64,000 nt of DNA, taken from positions 62,001 to 126,000 of the forward strand of contig NZ_BCSW01000001.1 of the NCBI RefSeq assembly GCF_001571065.1. Direction: 5' to 3'. Of this stretch, positions 41,911 to 54,133 are shown in pieces. Position numbers and translations under genes: made by a program. The first letter of the stretch is position 1. Each line of letters opens with the position of its first letter. The notes under the pieces are model-generated. The model was not told where the DNA came from. It saw nothing but the letters and a program-made list of their open reading frames with translations, and did no database searches. The stretch is from Dietzia cinnamea NBRC 102147 (GTDB lineage: Bacteria > Actinomycetota > Actinomycetes > Mycobacteriales > Mycobacteriaceae).

Positions 41911-42500
41911 TCAGGGCAGCGGTCCGACCACCGGAGCGAGGTCCTCGGCCAAGCGGTCGTCAGCGAGTGCCGCGACGTCCACCGGATCGATCTGACCGTC
42001 CTCGGTGAACACGTCCGCGAGTTCCTGCTAGCGGGCGAGCGTGTCCGCGAGCGCCACCGGCTGTCGCGTGCTGCGGCCCTGGGACAACTCCGCCGCCTCC
42101 GGGGTCAGGCCCACCGCCTCGCCGTAGAACCGCGCCCACTCCTGCGGGTGCTCGGCGGTCCACGTGCCCGCCTCGGCGAGGCGGACGAGCGGGTCCGCTA
42201 TCGCCGTCTGGCGGCGGGAGTCGCCGAGCGCGTCATGCGAGGCCAGGCTGAACCAGAAGCCGTTGCCCGCGCCCGCCGCGGACGCGAGCGTCCTCGTCTC
42301 GGACGTCGTCTGTGCGATCGCGGTGTAGGGATCCCAGATCGCCCACGCGTCGGCGTCGCCGCGCGCGAAGGCCGAACCCGCCTCGGCGGGCTGGAGGAAG
42401 ACGAAGGTGGAGAATTCGTTCTCGTACGGGAGGTCCTGCAGCTGTCCGGCCGCGGTGAGGATCCCGCGTTGCTGAGCTTTCAACGTGGGGATCTCCTCGT
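41911..42500 (-). pseudogene. Decayed SsuA/NrtA-type ABC substrate-binding gene
   Basis: On the - strand the frame encodes the C-terminal half of an aliphatic-sulfonate/nitrate-type binding protein: FARGDADAWAIWDPYTAIAQ is a family hallmark, followed by HPQEWARFYGEAVGLTPEAA. An in-frame TAG at 42030-42028 interrupts it. The frame then continues for 39 sensible codons (QELADVFTEDGQIDPVDV...) to a TGA at 41913-41911. Upstream of ~42500 the family sequence stops, so the N-terminal half with signal peptide is lost. No permease or ATPase partner remains nearby. The ~110 bases between it and the clpC terminator hold only unrecognised remnants. Confidence 0.75.
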
Positions 42501-42604
42501 CGAGCCCTGGGCGCCGTCCTCGAGGCGGGAGACCACGTGCTGGTGATCGCCCGATTGCTGGACGCCTGGTTCCGCGCCACCGGCGTGGACACCCGCAGAC
42601 GCAG

Positions 42605-42634
42605 GAAGGCCCCCGCCGTGTGGCGGGGGCCTTC
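42605..42634 (-). terminator. clpC terminator hairpin
   Basis: GAAGGCCCCCGCC (42605-42617) and its exact complement (42622-42634) form a 13-bp stem with a GTGT loop, 24 bases after the clpC stop. A very stable intrinsic-type hairpin without a long U-tract, as is common in actinobacteria. Confidence 0.85.
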
Positions 42635-42657
42635 ACTATGTCAGGCGCCGGAGGCGA

Positions 42658-45309
<2,652 letters not shown>

Positions 45310-45338
45310 CGTGCTACCTCACATTCCTCGGTTTTTCA

Positions 45339-45350
45339 CCACTGTAGTGG
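45339..45350. promoter_or_regulatory. Palindrome over clpC -10 region
   Basis: CCACTGTAGTGG has perfect 5-base arms. Read on the - strand it contains TACAGT, a likely -10 box for clpC. It may be an operator; it does not match the ClgR site I recall. Confidence 0.4.
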
Positions 45351-45497
45351 CCGGTTCTGGCGCTCTGCACCGCAGGAGCAGCACGAGGCCCGTCACCAGT
45401 GTTCAACGCGGCAGGTCGGGGATCGATTGCATGATCGTGTACGCCGTCAGCGAACGCCACGCATCGGGCCGGTTCGCCGGCCACTAGGGTCATCTCC

Positions 45498-45530
45498 ATG
45501 AGCTACGCGATCGGCGGCGAGGCCCCGTGA
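45498..45530 (+). CDS. Leaderless 10-codon leader ORF before hrpB
   Basis: ATG at 45498 starts MSYAIGGEAP and stops at TGA 45528-45530, which overlaps the hrpB GTG (45527-45529) as GTGA. TAGGGT at 45485-45490 ends 7 bases before the ATG, so the mRNA should begin at this ATG. hrpB has no Shine-Dalgarno sequence of its own that I can see, so re-initiation after this mini-ORF is the likely way to translate it. Inference from arrangement only. Confidence 0.5.
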   Translation: MSYAIGGEAP

Positions 45531-48106
45531 GCGCGTTCGATCTCGACCGCATCGGCCGCGGTCTGCCGTTCGCCCGGGCTCTTCCGGCCCTGCGGGACGC
45601 CCTCGCCACGGCGGGTACCGCGGTGGTGCAGGCACCGCCCGGCACCGGCAAGACGACCCTCGTCCCGCCCGCGGTCGCCGTCGCCGACGGGGTGTCGGGA
45701 CGGGTGATCGTCACCCAGCCCCGTCGGGTCGCCGCCCGCTCGGCGGCGCGGCGACTGGCTGCACTCACGGGGACCGGACCCGGGGGCGTGGTGGGCTACA
45801 CGGTCCGTGGGGACTCGCGCGTCGGCAGGGACACCCTCGTCGAGTTCGTCACTCCGGGGGTACTGGTGCGTCGGTTGATCGCCGATCCCGACCTGCCCGG
45901 CGTCGGGGCCGTGGTGCTCGACGAGGTCCACGAACGCGACGTCGAGTCCGACCTGGCCTTCGCACTGCTGTGTGAGGTGCGGCAGCTGCGCGACGACCTG
46001 CCGGTGGTGGCGATGTCCGCGACGGTCGAGGCGGGACGCTTCGCCCGGCTGCTCGGCGGCGGGACCGCGGCCGAGGAGCCCGGGGCGGGTTCCGCGGCGC
46101 CCGTCGTCGACGTGCCTGCGGAATCGCACCCCCTGGAGATCCGGTACGCCCCACCGCCGACCGCCCGCCTGGACGCCCGCGGGGTCGCCGACGGCTTTCT
46201 CGATCACGTGGCGGCGGTGACGGCACACGAGGTGACCGTGAGCGGGGTCGACGCCCTGGTGTTCCTGCCGGGTGTGCGCGAGATCGAGCGCGTGGTGCGG
46301 TCGCTCGCCGCGCGGCTGGGGGACGCGGTCGAGGTTCTACCTCTGCACGGCGGGCTGGACGCCGCCGCCCAGGACCGGGCGGTGTCCGGTTCCCGGAGCC
46401 GGAGCGGCGAAGGCGACACGGCGCTGCCGCGGATCGTGGTGTCGACCGACCTGGCGGAGTCCTCACTGACTGTGGCCGGGGTGCGGCTGGTGGTGGACGC
46501 GTGCCTGAGCCGCGAGCCGCGGCGAGACATCGCACGGGACATGACGGGGCTGGTGACGGTGTCGGCGTCGCGCGACTCGTGCGTGCAGCGCGCGGGCCGC
46601 GCCGCCCGCCTCGGCCCCGGGCTCGCGGTGCGCTGCCTGACCGAGCAGGAGTACGCGGGACTGGCCGCCCACCGCACGGCGGCGATCGCGACGTCGGACC
46701 TGACGACCTTCGCGCTGGACGTGGCCTGCTGGGGCGCGCCCCGGGCGGAGGGCCTGGCGCTGCCCGATCAGCCGCCGGCCGGGGAGATCACCCGCGCCGA
46801 GAGCGTGTTGCGCGGGCTCGGGGCGCTCGACGCCGACGGACGCGCCACGGACCGCGGGCGCGACCTCGCGCGGGTGCCCGCCGATCCCCGTCACGCCCGC
46901 GCACTGCTGGACGGCGCGGGACTCGTCGGTGCGGAGGTGGCCGCCGAGGTGGTCGCGCTGCTCGCGTCTGGTCGCCGTTCCCCCGGCGGCGACCTGACGG
47001 CGGATCTGCGTGCGCTGCGCGCGGGGCGGGCGCCGGACGCGGCGACGTGGGAGCGCGAGGCCCGGCGACTGGAGCGGATGGTCAGCGGACGATCCGGCGG
47101 CGCGGACCCGGCCGGGATGGAGTCGGACGACGCCGTCGGGACGGTCGTGGCGCTCGCCCACCCGGACCGCATCGCGCGCCGACGCGGCGACCAGTACACC
47201 TTCACTTCCGGGACCGGCGCGGTGTTGCCGCCGGGTTCCGGGCTGGCGGGCCACGACTGGCTCGCCGTCGCCGAGGTGGGACGTGCGGCCGGGCGCGCGG
47301 CCGGCGAGGCCGGCGCGGTGATCCGCGCCGCCGCCCCGATTGACCGGGAGGGCGCTGAGCGTGCGGCCTCGCACCTCCTCGACGACGACGAGACGGCCGT
47401 CTTCGACCGGGGTGCGGTCACGGGTCGACGCATCCGCCGGCTCGGGGCGATCGAACTCTCCTCCACTCCGGTGCGGCCCTCCCCCGCGGCCGCCCGGGAG
47501 GCGGTGTCGGCGGCGATCCGGGCCCGCGGGTTCGCCGCACTGGATCCCGACGACGACGCCGTCCGCCTGTGGTGCCGCCTCGCGCTGGTACGCCGCGAGC
47601 TCGGCGCGCCGTGGCCGGACGTGTCCGCGGCGGGACTCGCCGGCCGGCTGGACGACTGGCTCGCCCCGGAGATCGACGCCCTCGCCCATGGCTCCCGCTT
47701 CGCGGGACGGGACCTCGGCCCGGCCCTGCGACGCCTGCTGCCGTGGCCCGAGGCCGGTCGGCTCGACGAGCTCGTGCCCGACCGCCTGGAGGTGCCCTCC
47801 TCGTCGTCGTACCGCGTCGACTACCCCGCCGTCGGGACCGACGACCCGCCGGTGCTCGCGGTGAAGCTGCAGGAGTGCTTCGGCTGGACCACCTCGCCGC
47901 GCATCTGCGACGGCCGCATCCCGGTGACGGTCCACCTGCTCTCGCCCGCCGGACGGCCGCTCGCGGTGACGCGCGACCTCGGGTTCTTCTGGCGGGAGGC
48001 CTACCCAGCGGTCCGGGCCGAGATGCGCGGCCGTTATCCGCGGCACCCGTGGCCGGAGGACCCGATGACGGCCGAGCCGACGCGGCGCACCAACCGGCGC
48101 CGCTGA
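45527..48106 (+). CDS. hrpB: ATP-dependent helicase HrpB
   Basis: Predicted 859-residue DExH-box helicase. Walker A APPGTGKTT (36-43), motif Ia TQPRRVAARSAARRLA, DEVH box at 132-135, SAT motif VAMSATVE, motif V STDLAESSLTVAGV and motif VI QRAGRAARLGPG. A helicase-associated region and the HrpB-specific C-terminal domain (LQECFGWTTSPRICDG, LGFFWREAYPAVRAEMRGRYP) complete it. The cellular role of HrpB is poorly known. The C-terminus RRKxxRRR-like tail is basic. It takes a place between clpC and lysS where mycobacteria have lsr2. Confidence 0.93.
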   Translation: MSAFDLDRIGRGLPFARALPALRDALATAGTAVVQAPPGTGKTTLVPPAVAVADGVSGRVIVTQPRRVAARSAARRLAALTGTGPGGVVGYTVRGDSRVGRDTLVEFVTPGVLVRRLIADPDLPGVGAVVLDEVHERDVESDLAFALLCEVRQLRDDLPVVAMSATVEAGRFARLLGGGTAAEEPGAGSAAPVVDVPAESHPLEIRYAPPPTARLDARGVADGFLDHVAAVTAHEVTVSGVDALVFLPGVREIERVVRSLAARLGDAVEVLPLHGGLDAAAQDRAVSGSRSRSGEGDTALPRIVVSTDLAESSLTVAGVRLVVDACLSREPRRDIARDMTGLVTVSASRDSCVQRAGRAARLGPGLAVRCLTEQEYAGLAAHRTAAIATSDLTTFALDVACWGAPRAEGLALPDQPPAGEITRAESVLRGLGALDADGRATDRGRDLARVPADPRHARALLDGAGLVGAEVAAEVVALLASGRRSPGGDLTADLRALRAGRAPDAATWEREARRLERMVSGRSGGADPAGMESDDAVGTVVALAHPDRIARRRGDQYTFTSGTGAVLPPGSGLAGHDWLAVAEVGRAAGRAAGEAGAVIRAAAPIDREGAERAASHLLDDDETAVFDRGAVTGRRIRRLGAIELSSTPVRPSPAAAREAVSAAIRARGFAALDPDDDAVRLWCRLALVRRELGAPWPDVSAAGLAGRLDDWLAPEIDALAHGSRFAGRDLGPALRRLLPWPEAGRLDELVPDRLEVPSSSSYRVDYPAVGTDDPPVLAVKLQECFGWTTSPRICDGRIPVTVHLLSPAGRPLAVTRDLGFFWREAYPAVRAEMRGRYPRHPWPEDPMTAEPTRRTNRRR

Positions 48107-48192
48107 CCCCGCGCGAGGTGGCTCTCCAGCGGTTTCCCGGTTAATATGTGATGGGCACCACACACGCGATCCGCGCCGGAAGGGTGATAACA

Positions 48193-48756
48193 GTGACCGC
48201 GTATACGCCCCCCTCCCCACACCGCTCCCCGCTGCCCACCCGGACCCCGTCCCGGACGAAGGTCGTTCCGCACGTGAGGAACCGCGTCGGCGCCCTCATC
48301 GCCGTCGCCGGCCTCGCCCTCGCACTGGTCAGCCTCTACCTGCCGTGGTTGCACACGGACGGCGGTGACCAGATCACCGCACTGGGCATCACGGAGATCA
48401 TCGACGTGCGCAGTGTCGCCCCGGTGCTCTTCCTCGGCCTCGTCGTGCTGTTGTTCCTGGTGGGGGTCACCGCCGTGACGCGGCTCGGGGCTTTCGCCGC
48501 CGCGGGCGCCGTCGTCTCGTTGGTGGTGCTCGCCGCTCATCTCGCCTTCGTGTGGACACTCATGTCCTCCACCGGAAACGACGAACCGACCCTGTCCGGC
48601 CTCCCGACCGGCGCGTCAGTCACGTTCGGGCCGTGGGTCGCCGCGCTCGGGTTCGTCCTGGTGGCCGCCGGCTCGGCGTGGGCCGCACGCGCGGCTGACT
48701 ACGTCTTCCCCGACGTCGAAGCCCACGGGGCTCACGGGACGCACGCAGACGAATGA
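48193..48756 (+). CDS. Predicted four-helix membrane protein
   Basis: Predicted 187-residue membrane protein with a Pro/Thr-rich cytoplasmic head and four transmembrane segments (about residues 32-53, 76-97, 102-125, 146-166). An extracellular loop follows helix 1 (LHTDGGDQITALGITEIIDV). I do not recognise a family. The GTG at 48193 is chosen for GGAAGG 9 bases upstream; TAATAT at 48142-48147 is a good -10 box. The stop lies 16 bases from the convergent lysS stop. Confidence 0.7.
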   Translation: MTAYTPPSPHRSPLPTRTPSRTKVVPHVRNRVGALIAVAGLALALVSLYLPWLHTDGGDQITALGITEIIDVRSVAPVLFLGLVVLLFLVGVTAVTRLGAFAAAGAVVSLVVLAAHLAFVWTLMSSTGNDEPTLSGLPTGASVTFGPWVAALGFVLVAAGSAWAARAADYVFPDVEAHGAHGTHADE

Positions 48757-48772
48757 GCAGCCGCCGCGCCGA

Positions 48773-50407
<1,635 letters not shown>

Positions 50408-50428
50408 GACTGACGAGGATAGTCGTCC

Positions 50429-51388
50429 CTACGCGGCGGGATCGAACCCGTAGCCACCCACCTCGTCCAACACGTGCAGGTGCAGTCGGTCCGAGAGCTC
50501 CTCGATCGCGGCCGCCGCCCGCACACTGTTGCCGTGCTCGTCCAGCCGCGGCGAGAAGGCCGCGACCCCGAGCCGACCGGGTACCACGGCGAACAGGCAG
50601 CCCGAGACGCCACTCTTGGCCGGCAGCCCCACCTGGTAGACCCAGTCGCCGGCCGCGTCGTACATCCCGCAGGTGAACATCACGCTGTTGGCGTAGCGCG
50701 TCGCCCGGTGCCCCAGGATCTGCTCGTCGCCGTCCAGTGCCCGTCCCCGGTTCGCGAGCACCGCGACCATGTGGGCCAGCTCGCGAGTGTCGACCCGGAT
50801 CGCGCACTGACGGCTGTAGCCCGCGACCACCTCGTGAGGGTCTTGCACCAGACTGCCCGCCTCCGCCAGCAGATGCGCCAGCGCCTGGTTACGGTTTGCG
50901 CTCCGGGACTCGATCTCGAGAATCTCCTCGTCCACCTCGACCTCCCGGCCCACAAGGCGGGAGAACAACCCCCTGATCTGTTCGAAACGGGACTCCTCGT
51001 CGTCGTCCTCGTCCCCCACCAGCGCGTGCGCCGCCAGCGCGCCGGCGTTGACCAGGGCGTTGGGCGCGCGGCCCGTGCCCGCCTCCAGCGAGATCTCGTT
51101 GAACGCCTCGCCCGACGGTTCCACGCCGATCCGGGCGGCGACCTCGTCGACGCCCTTCTGGTCCAGCGCGAGCGCGTAGACGAACGGTTTGGAGGCGGAC
51201 TGCAGGTCGAACAGGAACTCGTCGTCACCGGCCGAGATGATCCGGCCGCCCATGTCGCAGACCGCCAGTGCGAGGGCGTCAGGGCTGGGGTGCTCGTAGT
51301 CGCCGAGGTGCGGCACCAACTCACCGGAGGTGTCGTCGCGGACCTCGTCCAGGATCTCGGTGAGAAGGTCGGCGGAGATGTCCGTCAT
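50429..51388 (-). CDS. glsA: Glutaminase A
   Basis: Predicted 319-residue serine-dependent glutaminase converting glutamine to glutamate and ammonia. Catalytic Ser64-x-x-Lys67 in LQSASKPFVYALAL, with EPSGEAFNEI, NALVNAGALAAHALV, RNQALAHLL and GLPAKSGVSGC as family marks. Length ~310 is normal and no STAS or nucleotide-binding extension is present. TACGGT (51400-51395) ends 6 bases before the ATG (leaderless). Confidence 0.94.
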   Translation of the reverse strand: MTDISADLLTEILDEVRDDTSGELVPHLGDYEHPSPDALALAVCDMGGRIISAGDDEFLFDLQSASKPFVYALALDQKGVDEVAARIGVEPSGEAFNEISLEAGTGRAPNALVNAGALAAHALVGDEDDDEESRFEQIRGLFSRLVGREVEVDEEILEIESRSANRNQALAHLLAEAGSLVQDPHEVVAGYSRQCAIRVDTRELAHMVAVLANRGRALDGDEQILGHRATRYANSVMFTCGMYDAAGDWVYQVGLPAKSGVSGCLFAVVPGRLGVAAFSPRLDEHGNSVRAAAAIEELSDRLHLHVLDEVGGYGFDPAA

Positions 51389-51427
51389 GCTGCGACCGTA
51401 CCGGCGCGCGCCCTCGGGCGCCGCCGG

Positions 51428-51859
51428 TCAGTGCGCGGAGATGGCGGAGCGCTCGCGCAGCAGGTGTTCGGCGTCCGAGAGCAGGGCGAGCGCCCGGGCG
51501 GCGCGCAGCGCGTCGTGGCCGCCGTCCACCGCACGGACCCCGCGAACACCGCGCGAGTGGAGCTCGAGGGCGAACAGTTCCGCGTCCAGGCCGTCGTCGC
51601 TGACGAGGACCACCTCGCGACCCTCACCGACGGCCGCGAGGGGCGCCGCCGAGCGGGGGTCGATCAGGTCCACGGCGGGCCGGGCCTCGACGGCGATCGC
51701 GCCGGCGAGGACGCCCTGGCGCTCGCGCTGCGCGCGGGAGCGGATGTCCACGACCAGCGCGCCCGCCCGCACGGCGGCAGGGTACTCGACGGCGGTGAGG
51801 ACCGTGTCGCCGGTGGCGGCGGAACGGGTGGCGGTGGCGGCGCGGGCGGGTGAAGTCAT
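51428..51859 (-). CDS. Rhodanese-like domain protein, probably without catalytic Cys
   Basis: Predicted 143-residue single rhodanese domain. The first half (TAVEYPAAVRAGALVVDIRSRAQRERQG) and the pattern of strands fit, but the active-site loop reads VVLVSDDGLDAELFA: Ser stands where the sulfur-carrying Cys is expected, and no other Cys is in the protein. It may therefore be a binding or regulatory domain. The ATG at 51859 has GGGAG upstream and overlaps a small upstream ORF as ATGA. Confidence 0.75.
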   Translation of the reverse strand: MTSPARAATATRSAATGDTVLTAVEYPAAVRAGALVVDIRSRAQRERQGVLAGAIAVEARPAVDLIDPRSAAPLAAVGEGREVVLVSDDGLDAELFALELHSRGVRGVRAVDGGHDALRAARALALLSDAEHLLRERSAISAH

Positions 51860-51978
51860 CTGGTGCTCCCGGGAGGGGTGTCGGCGTGGACTGGCTGAGG
51901 GGCTGCCGGCCGGGAACACCAGTGCTGAACCCGCACGGATGGCGCCGGACCGGCCGGGGGCATTCGTCGCGCGTTCAT
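51856..51978 (-). CDS. Leaderless 40-residue leader ORF before rhodanese gene
   Basis: ATG at 51978 to TGA at 51858-51856, overlapping the rhodanese ATG. TAATAT (51991-51986) ends 7 bases before the ATG, so translation should begin at the mRNA 5' end. The predicted peptide begins MNARRMPPAGPAPSV and has one Trp-Cys pair (HWCSRP) in the middle. It resembles, in layout, the small upstream ORFs of sulfur genes in mycobacteria; a Cys-attenuation role is speculative because only one Cys codon is present. Confidence 0.45.
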   Translation of the reverse strand: MNARRMPPAGPAPSVRVQHWCSRPAAPQPVHADTPPGSTR

Positions 51979-51989
51979 GTCGGCAATAT

Positions 51990-52009
51990 TAGACAGACCG
52001 GTCTATCTA
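51990..52009. promoter_or_regulatory. 20-bp TetR-type palindrome
   Basis: TAGACAGACCGGTCTATCTA is symmetric at 18 of 20 positions with a perfect core AGACCGGTCT. It starts at the -10 box of the leader-rhodanese transcript and covers its spacer. No TetR gene is in the near neighbourhood, so the regulator is elsewhere. Confidence 0.65.
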
Positions 52010-52060
52010 CCGCAAGGGCGGAGGCACGGACGAGGGGCCACTGGCGCCGACAGAGGTAGT

Positions 52061-52070
52061 TGATGCATCA
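52061..52070. promoter_or_regulatory. Palindrome upstream of the dioxygenase gene
   Basis: TGATGCATCA is a perfect 10-base palindrome, followed at once by TGTACA. It lies 24 bases before the ATG of the DODA-type dioxygenase, near its expected promoter. A possible operator of unknown family. Confidence 0.4.
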
Positions 52071-52094
52071 TGTACAGAGATCGAAGGAGTAGCG

Positions 52095-52886
52095 ATGACC
52101 CCCTCACCCGCCCGCCAGCCCGCCGTCTTCATCGGCCACGGCGTCCCCCTCAACGCCCTCGAGGTCAACGAGTGGACCCGCCACTGGGCCGCGCTCGGCG
52201 ACTCGCTCCCCGAGCGCCCCCGGGCGGTGCTGGCCGTCTCGGCGCACTGGTACATCAACGCCACGGCCGTCACCGCGATGAAGTCACCGCGCACCATCCA
52301 CGACTCCTTCGGCTTCCCCCGCGAGCTCAACGAGTTCGAGTACCCCGCCACGGGCGCGCCCGAGCTCGCGACCGAGGTGGCCGAGGTCGCCAAGCCGACC
52401 TGGGTGGGCGCCGACCTGGACTCGTGGGGCCTCGACCACGGGACGTGGTCAGTGCTCGCGCACGTCTTCCCCGATGCCGACGTCCCGGTCGCCCAGCTGT
52501 CGGTCGACGCCACCAAGCCCCCGAGCTACCACTTCAACCTGGGCACCAAGCTCGCCGCGCTCCGCGACTCGGGCGTCCTGGTCCTGGCCAGCGGCAACGT
52601 GGTGCACAACCTCGGCGCTGTCGATCCGTCCCGCGGCAACGCCGGCACCGACTGGGCGCACCGCTTCGACGACCACGCCCAGGAGCTGCTGACCTCGCGG
52701 CCCGAGGACGCCCTGGCGTTACTGGAGCATCCGGACGCGCAGGCGTCCGTGCCGACAGCCGACCACTTCCTGCCCCTGCTGTACACGGCCGGGATGGCGG
52801 CCGGGACCGGCGAGACTCTCGACGCTTTCAGTAAGGGCTACGCGTGGGGCTCGGTGTCCATAACCAGCTACCGCTCCGCGGCCTGA
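52095..52886 (+). CDS. Class III extradiol dioxygenase, DODA-type
   Basis: Predicted 263-residue LigB-fold non-heme iron enzyme of the 4,5-DOPA-extradiol-dioxygenase type. FIGHGVPLNAL and VSAHWYINATAVT carry the metal-ligand histidines; GLDHGTWSVLAHVFPDADVP and SGNVVHNL are further family marks. GAAGGAG precedes the ATG by 5 bases. It would cleave a catechol ring or act on a quinone-like compound; substrate unknown. It converges on coaX with 33 bases between. Confidence 0.88.
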   Translation: MTPSPARQPAVFIGHGVPLNALEVNEWTRHWAALGDSLPERPRAVLAVSAHWYINATAVTAMKSPRTIHDSFGFPRELNEFEYPATGAPELATEVAEVAKPTWVGADLDSWGLDHGTWSVLAHVFPDADVPVAQLSVDATKPPSYHFNLGTKLAALRDSGVLVLASGNVVHNLGAVDPSRGNAGTDWAHRFDDHAQELLTSRPEDALALLEHPDAQASVPTADHFLPLLYTAGMAAGTGETLDAFSKGYAWGSVSITSYRSAA

Positions 52887-52919
52887 CGGGGCCGCGGCCG
52901 GGTTCGCGCGACCGGGCGG

Positions 52920-53690
52920 TCAGCAGTTGCGGTCGAACACAAGCCGCAGCCCCTCGAGCGCCAACTCGGGCTCGACGTCGGTGATGGTCCGCGACTCCTC
53001 CGCGACGACGTCCGCGCGCAGCCCGGTGAGCACGACCGACGCGTCGGCCAGCTCGTCGACGTCGGTACGAAGACGGTCGACGAGGGCGTCGATCTGGCCG
53101 GCGAACCCGATCACGATGCCCGCCTGCAGTGCGGCGACGGTGTTCTTACCCAGCGCGCCCCGCGGCCGCACGACCTCGATCTTGCGCAGAAGGGCCGTGC
53201 GGTCGGCGAGGGCGTCGACGGAGATGTCGATGCCCGGCGCGATCGCCCCGCCGAGCAGCTCGCCGTGCGCGGAGACCGCGTCGACGGTGGTCGCCGTGTC
53301 GACGTCGACGACGACGACGGGCCCGTCGAACAGGTGGTGGGCGGCCAGCGCGTTGACCACGCGGTCCGAGCCCACCTCCCGCGGGTTGTCGACCTTGAGC
53401 GGCACCCCGGTCTTCACCCCGGGCGCGACGACGACGGCCGGCAGCTGCGGCCAGTAGTCGGCGGCCATCCTCCGGAGTTCGCCCGTGACCGACGGGACCA
53501 CCGACATCGCGGCGATGCCGGTGAGCTGCCGGGCGCAGCCCCCCAGCAGTCCGCGGATCGTCAGGGCGAGCTCGTCGGACGTCACCGCCGGGGAGGTGCG
53601 CATGCTCCAGGTGCGCTCGAGCCGGCCGCCGCCTGGTTGGAAGACGCCGAGTCGGATGTGGGTGTTACCGACGTCGACGGTGAGCAGCAT
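52920..53690 (-). CDS. coaX: Type III pantothenate kinase
   Basis: Predicted 256-residue kinase for the first step of CoA synthesis. N-terminal phosphate loop LLTVDVGNTHIRLG, catalytic Asp109 in VGSDRVVNALAAH, and PGIDISVDALADRTALL are family marks. The third motif reads VVDVDTATTVDAV, with Asp131 where a Gly (DFGTAT) is usual; whether this affects cation or ATP binding is unclear. It is downstream of panC-panD, so pantothenate supply and use are grouped. Confidence 0.92.
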   Translation of the reverse strand: MLLTVDVGNTHIRLGVFQPGGGRLERTWSMRTSPAVTSDELALTIRGLLGGCARQLTGIAAMSVVPSVTGELRRMAADYWPQLPAVVVAPGVKTGVPLKVDNPREVGSDRVVNALAAHHLFDGPVVVVDVDTATTVDAVSAHGELLGGAIAPGIDISVDALADRTALLRKIEVVRPRGALGKNTVAALQAGIVIGFAGQIDALVDRLRTDVDELADASVVLTGLRADVVAEESRTITDVEPELALEGLRLVFDRNC

Positions 53691-53707
53691 GTCCTGTCCG
53701 TGCCGGG

Positions 53708-54133
53708 TCAGACAGCGGCCGGCTCGGGCACGCGCGGGTTCTTCAGGCCCGACCCCTCGGGGACGTCCGCCGGGTCGGTGCCCTCGGTGAGCATGCGGTT
53801 CTCGCCGTCGACGAACACGACGCGGGGCTTGTAGGCGCGGGCCTCGGCGTCGTCCATCTGGGCGTAGGCGATGATGATGACCAGGTCGCCGGGGTGGACG
53901 AGATGCGCGGCGGCGCCGTTGATGCTGATGACCCCCGAGCCGCGCTCACCGGTGATGGCGTAGGTGGTCAGGCGGCTGCCGTTGTCGATGTCGACGATGT
54001 CAATCTGCTGGCCCTCGAGCAGGTCGGCGGCGTCCATGAGGTCGGCGTCGATGGTGCAGGAGCCGACGTAGTGCAGGTCGGCCTGGGTGACGGTGGCACG
54101 GTGGATCTTGGAGTGGAGCATGGTGCGCTGCAT
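53708..54133 (-). CDS. panD: Aspartate 1-decarboxylase
   Basis: Predicted 141-residue pro-enzyme giving beta-alanine. The self-cleavage site Gly24-Ser25 (HYVGSCTID) makes the pyruvoyl group; Lys9 and the Tyr in [19 protein letters not shown] region complete the pocket. The ATG at 54133 abuts the panC stop directly. The tail from residue ~115 is variable as in mycobacteria. Confidence 0.95.
   Translation of the reverse strand: MQRTMLHSKIHRATVTQADLHYVGSCTIDADLMDAADLLEGQQIDIVDIDNGSRLTTYAITGERGSGVISINGAAAHLVHPGDLVIIIAYAQMDDAEARAYKPRVVFVDGENRMLTEGTDPADVPEGSGLKNPRVPEPAAV

Noticed and set aside
42028-42030. TAG as recoded or read-through codon
   Set aside because: No recoding signal is seen, and the N-terminal half of the gene is also gone, so decay is the simpler explanation.
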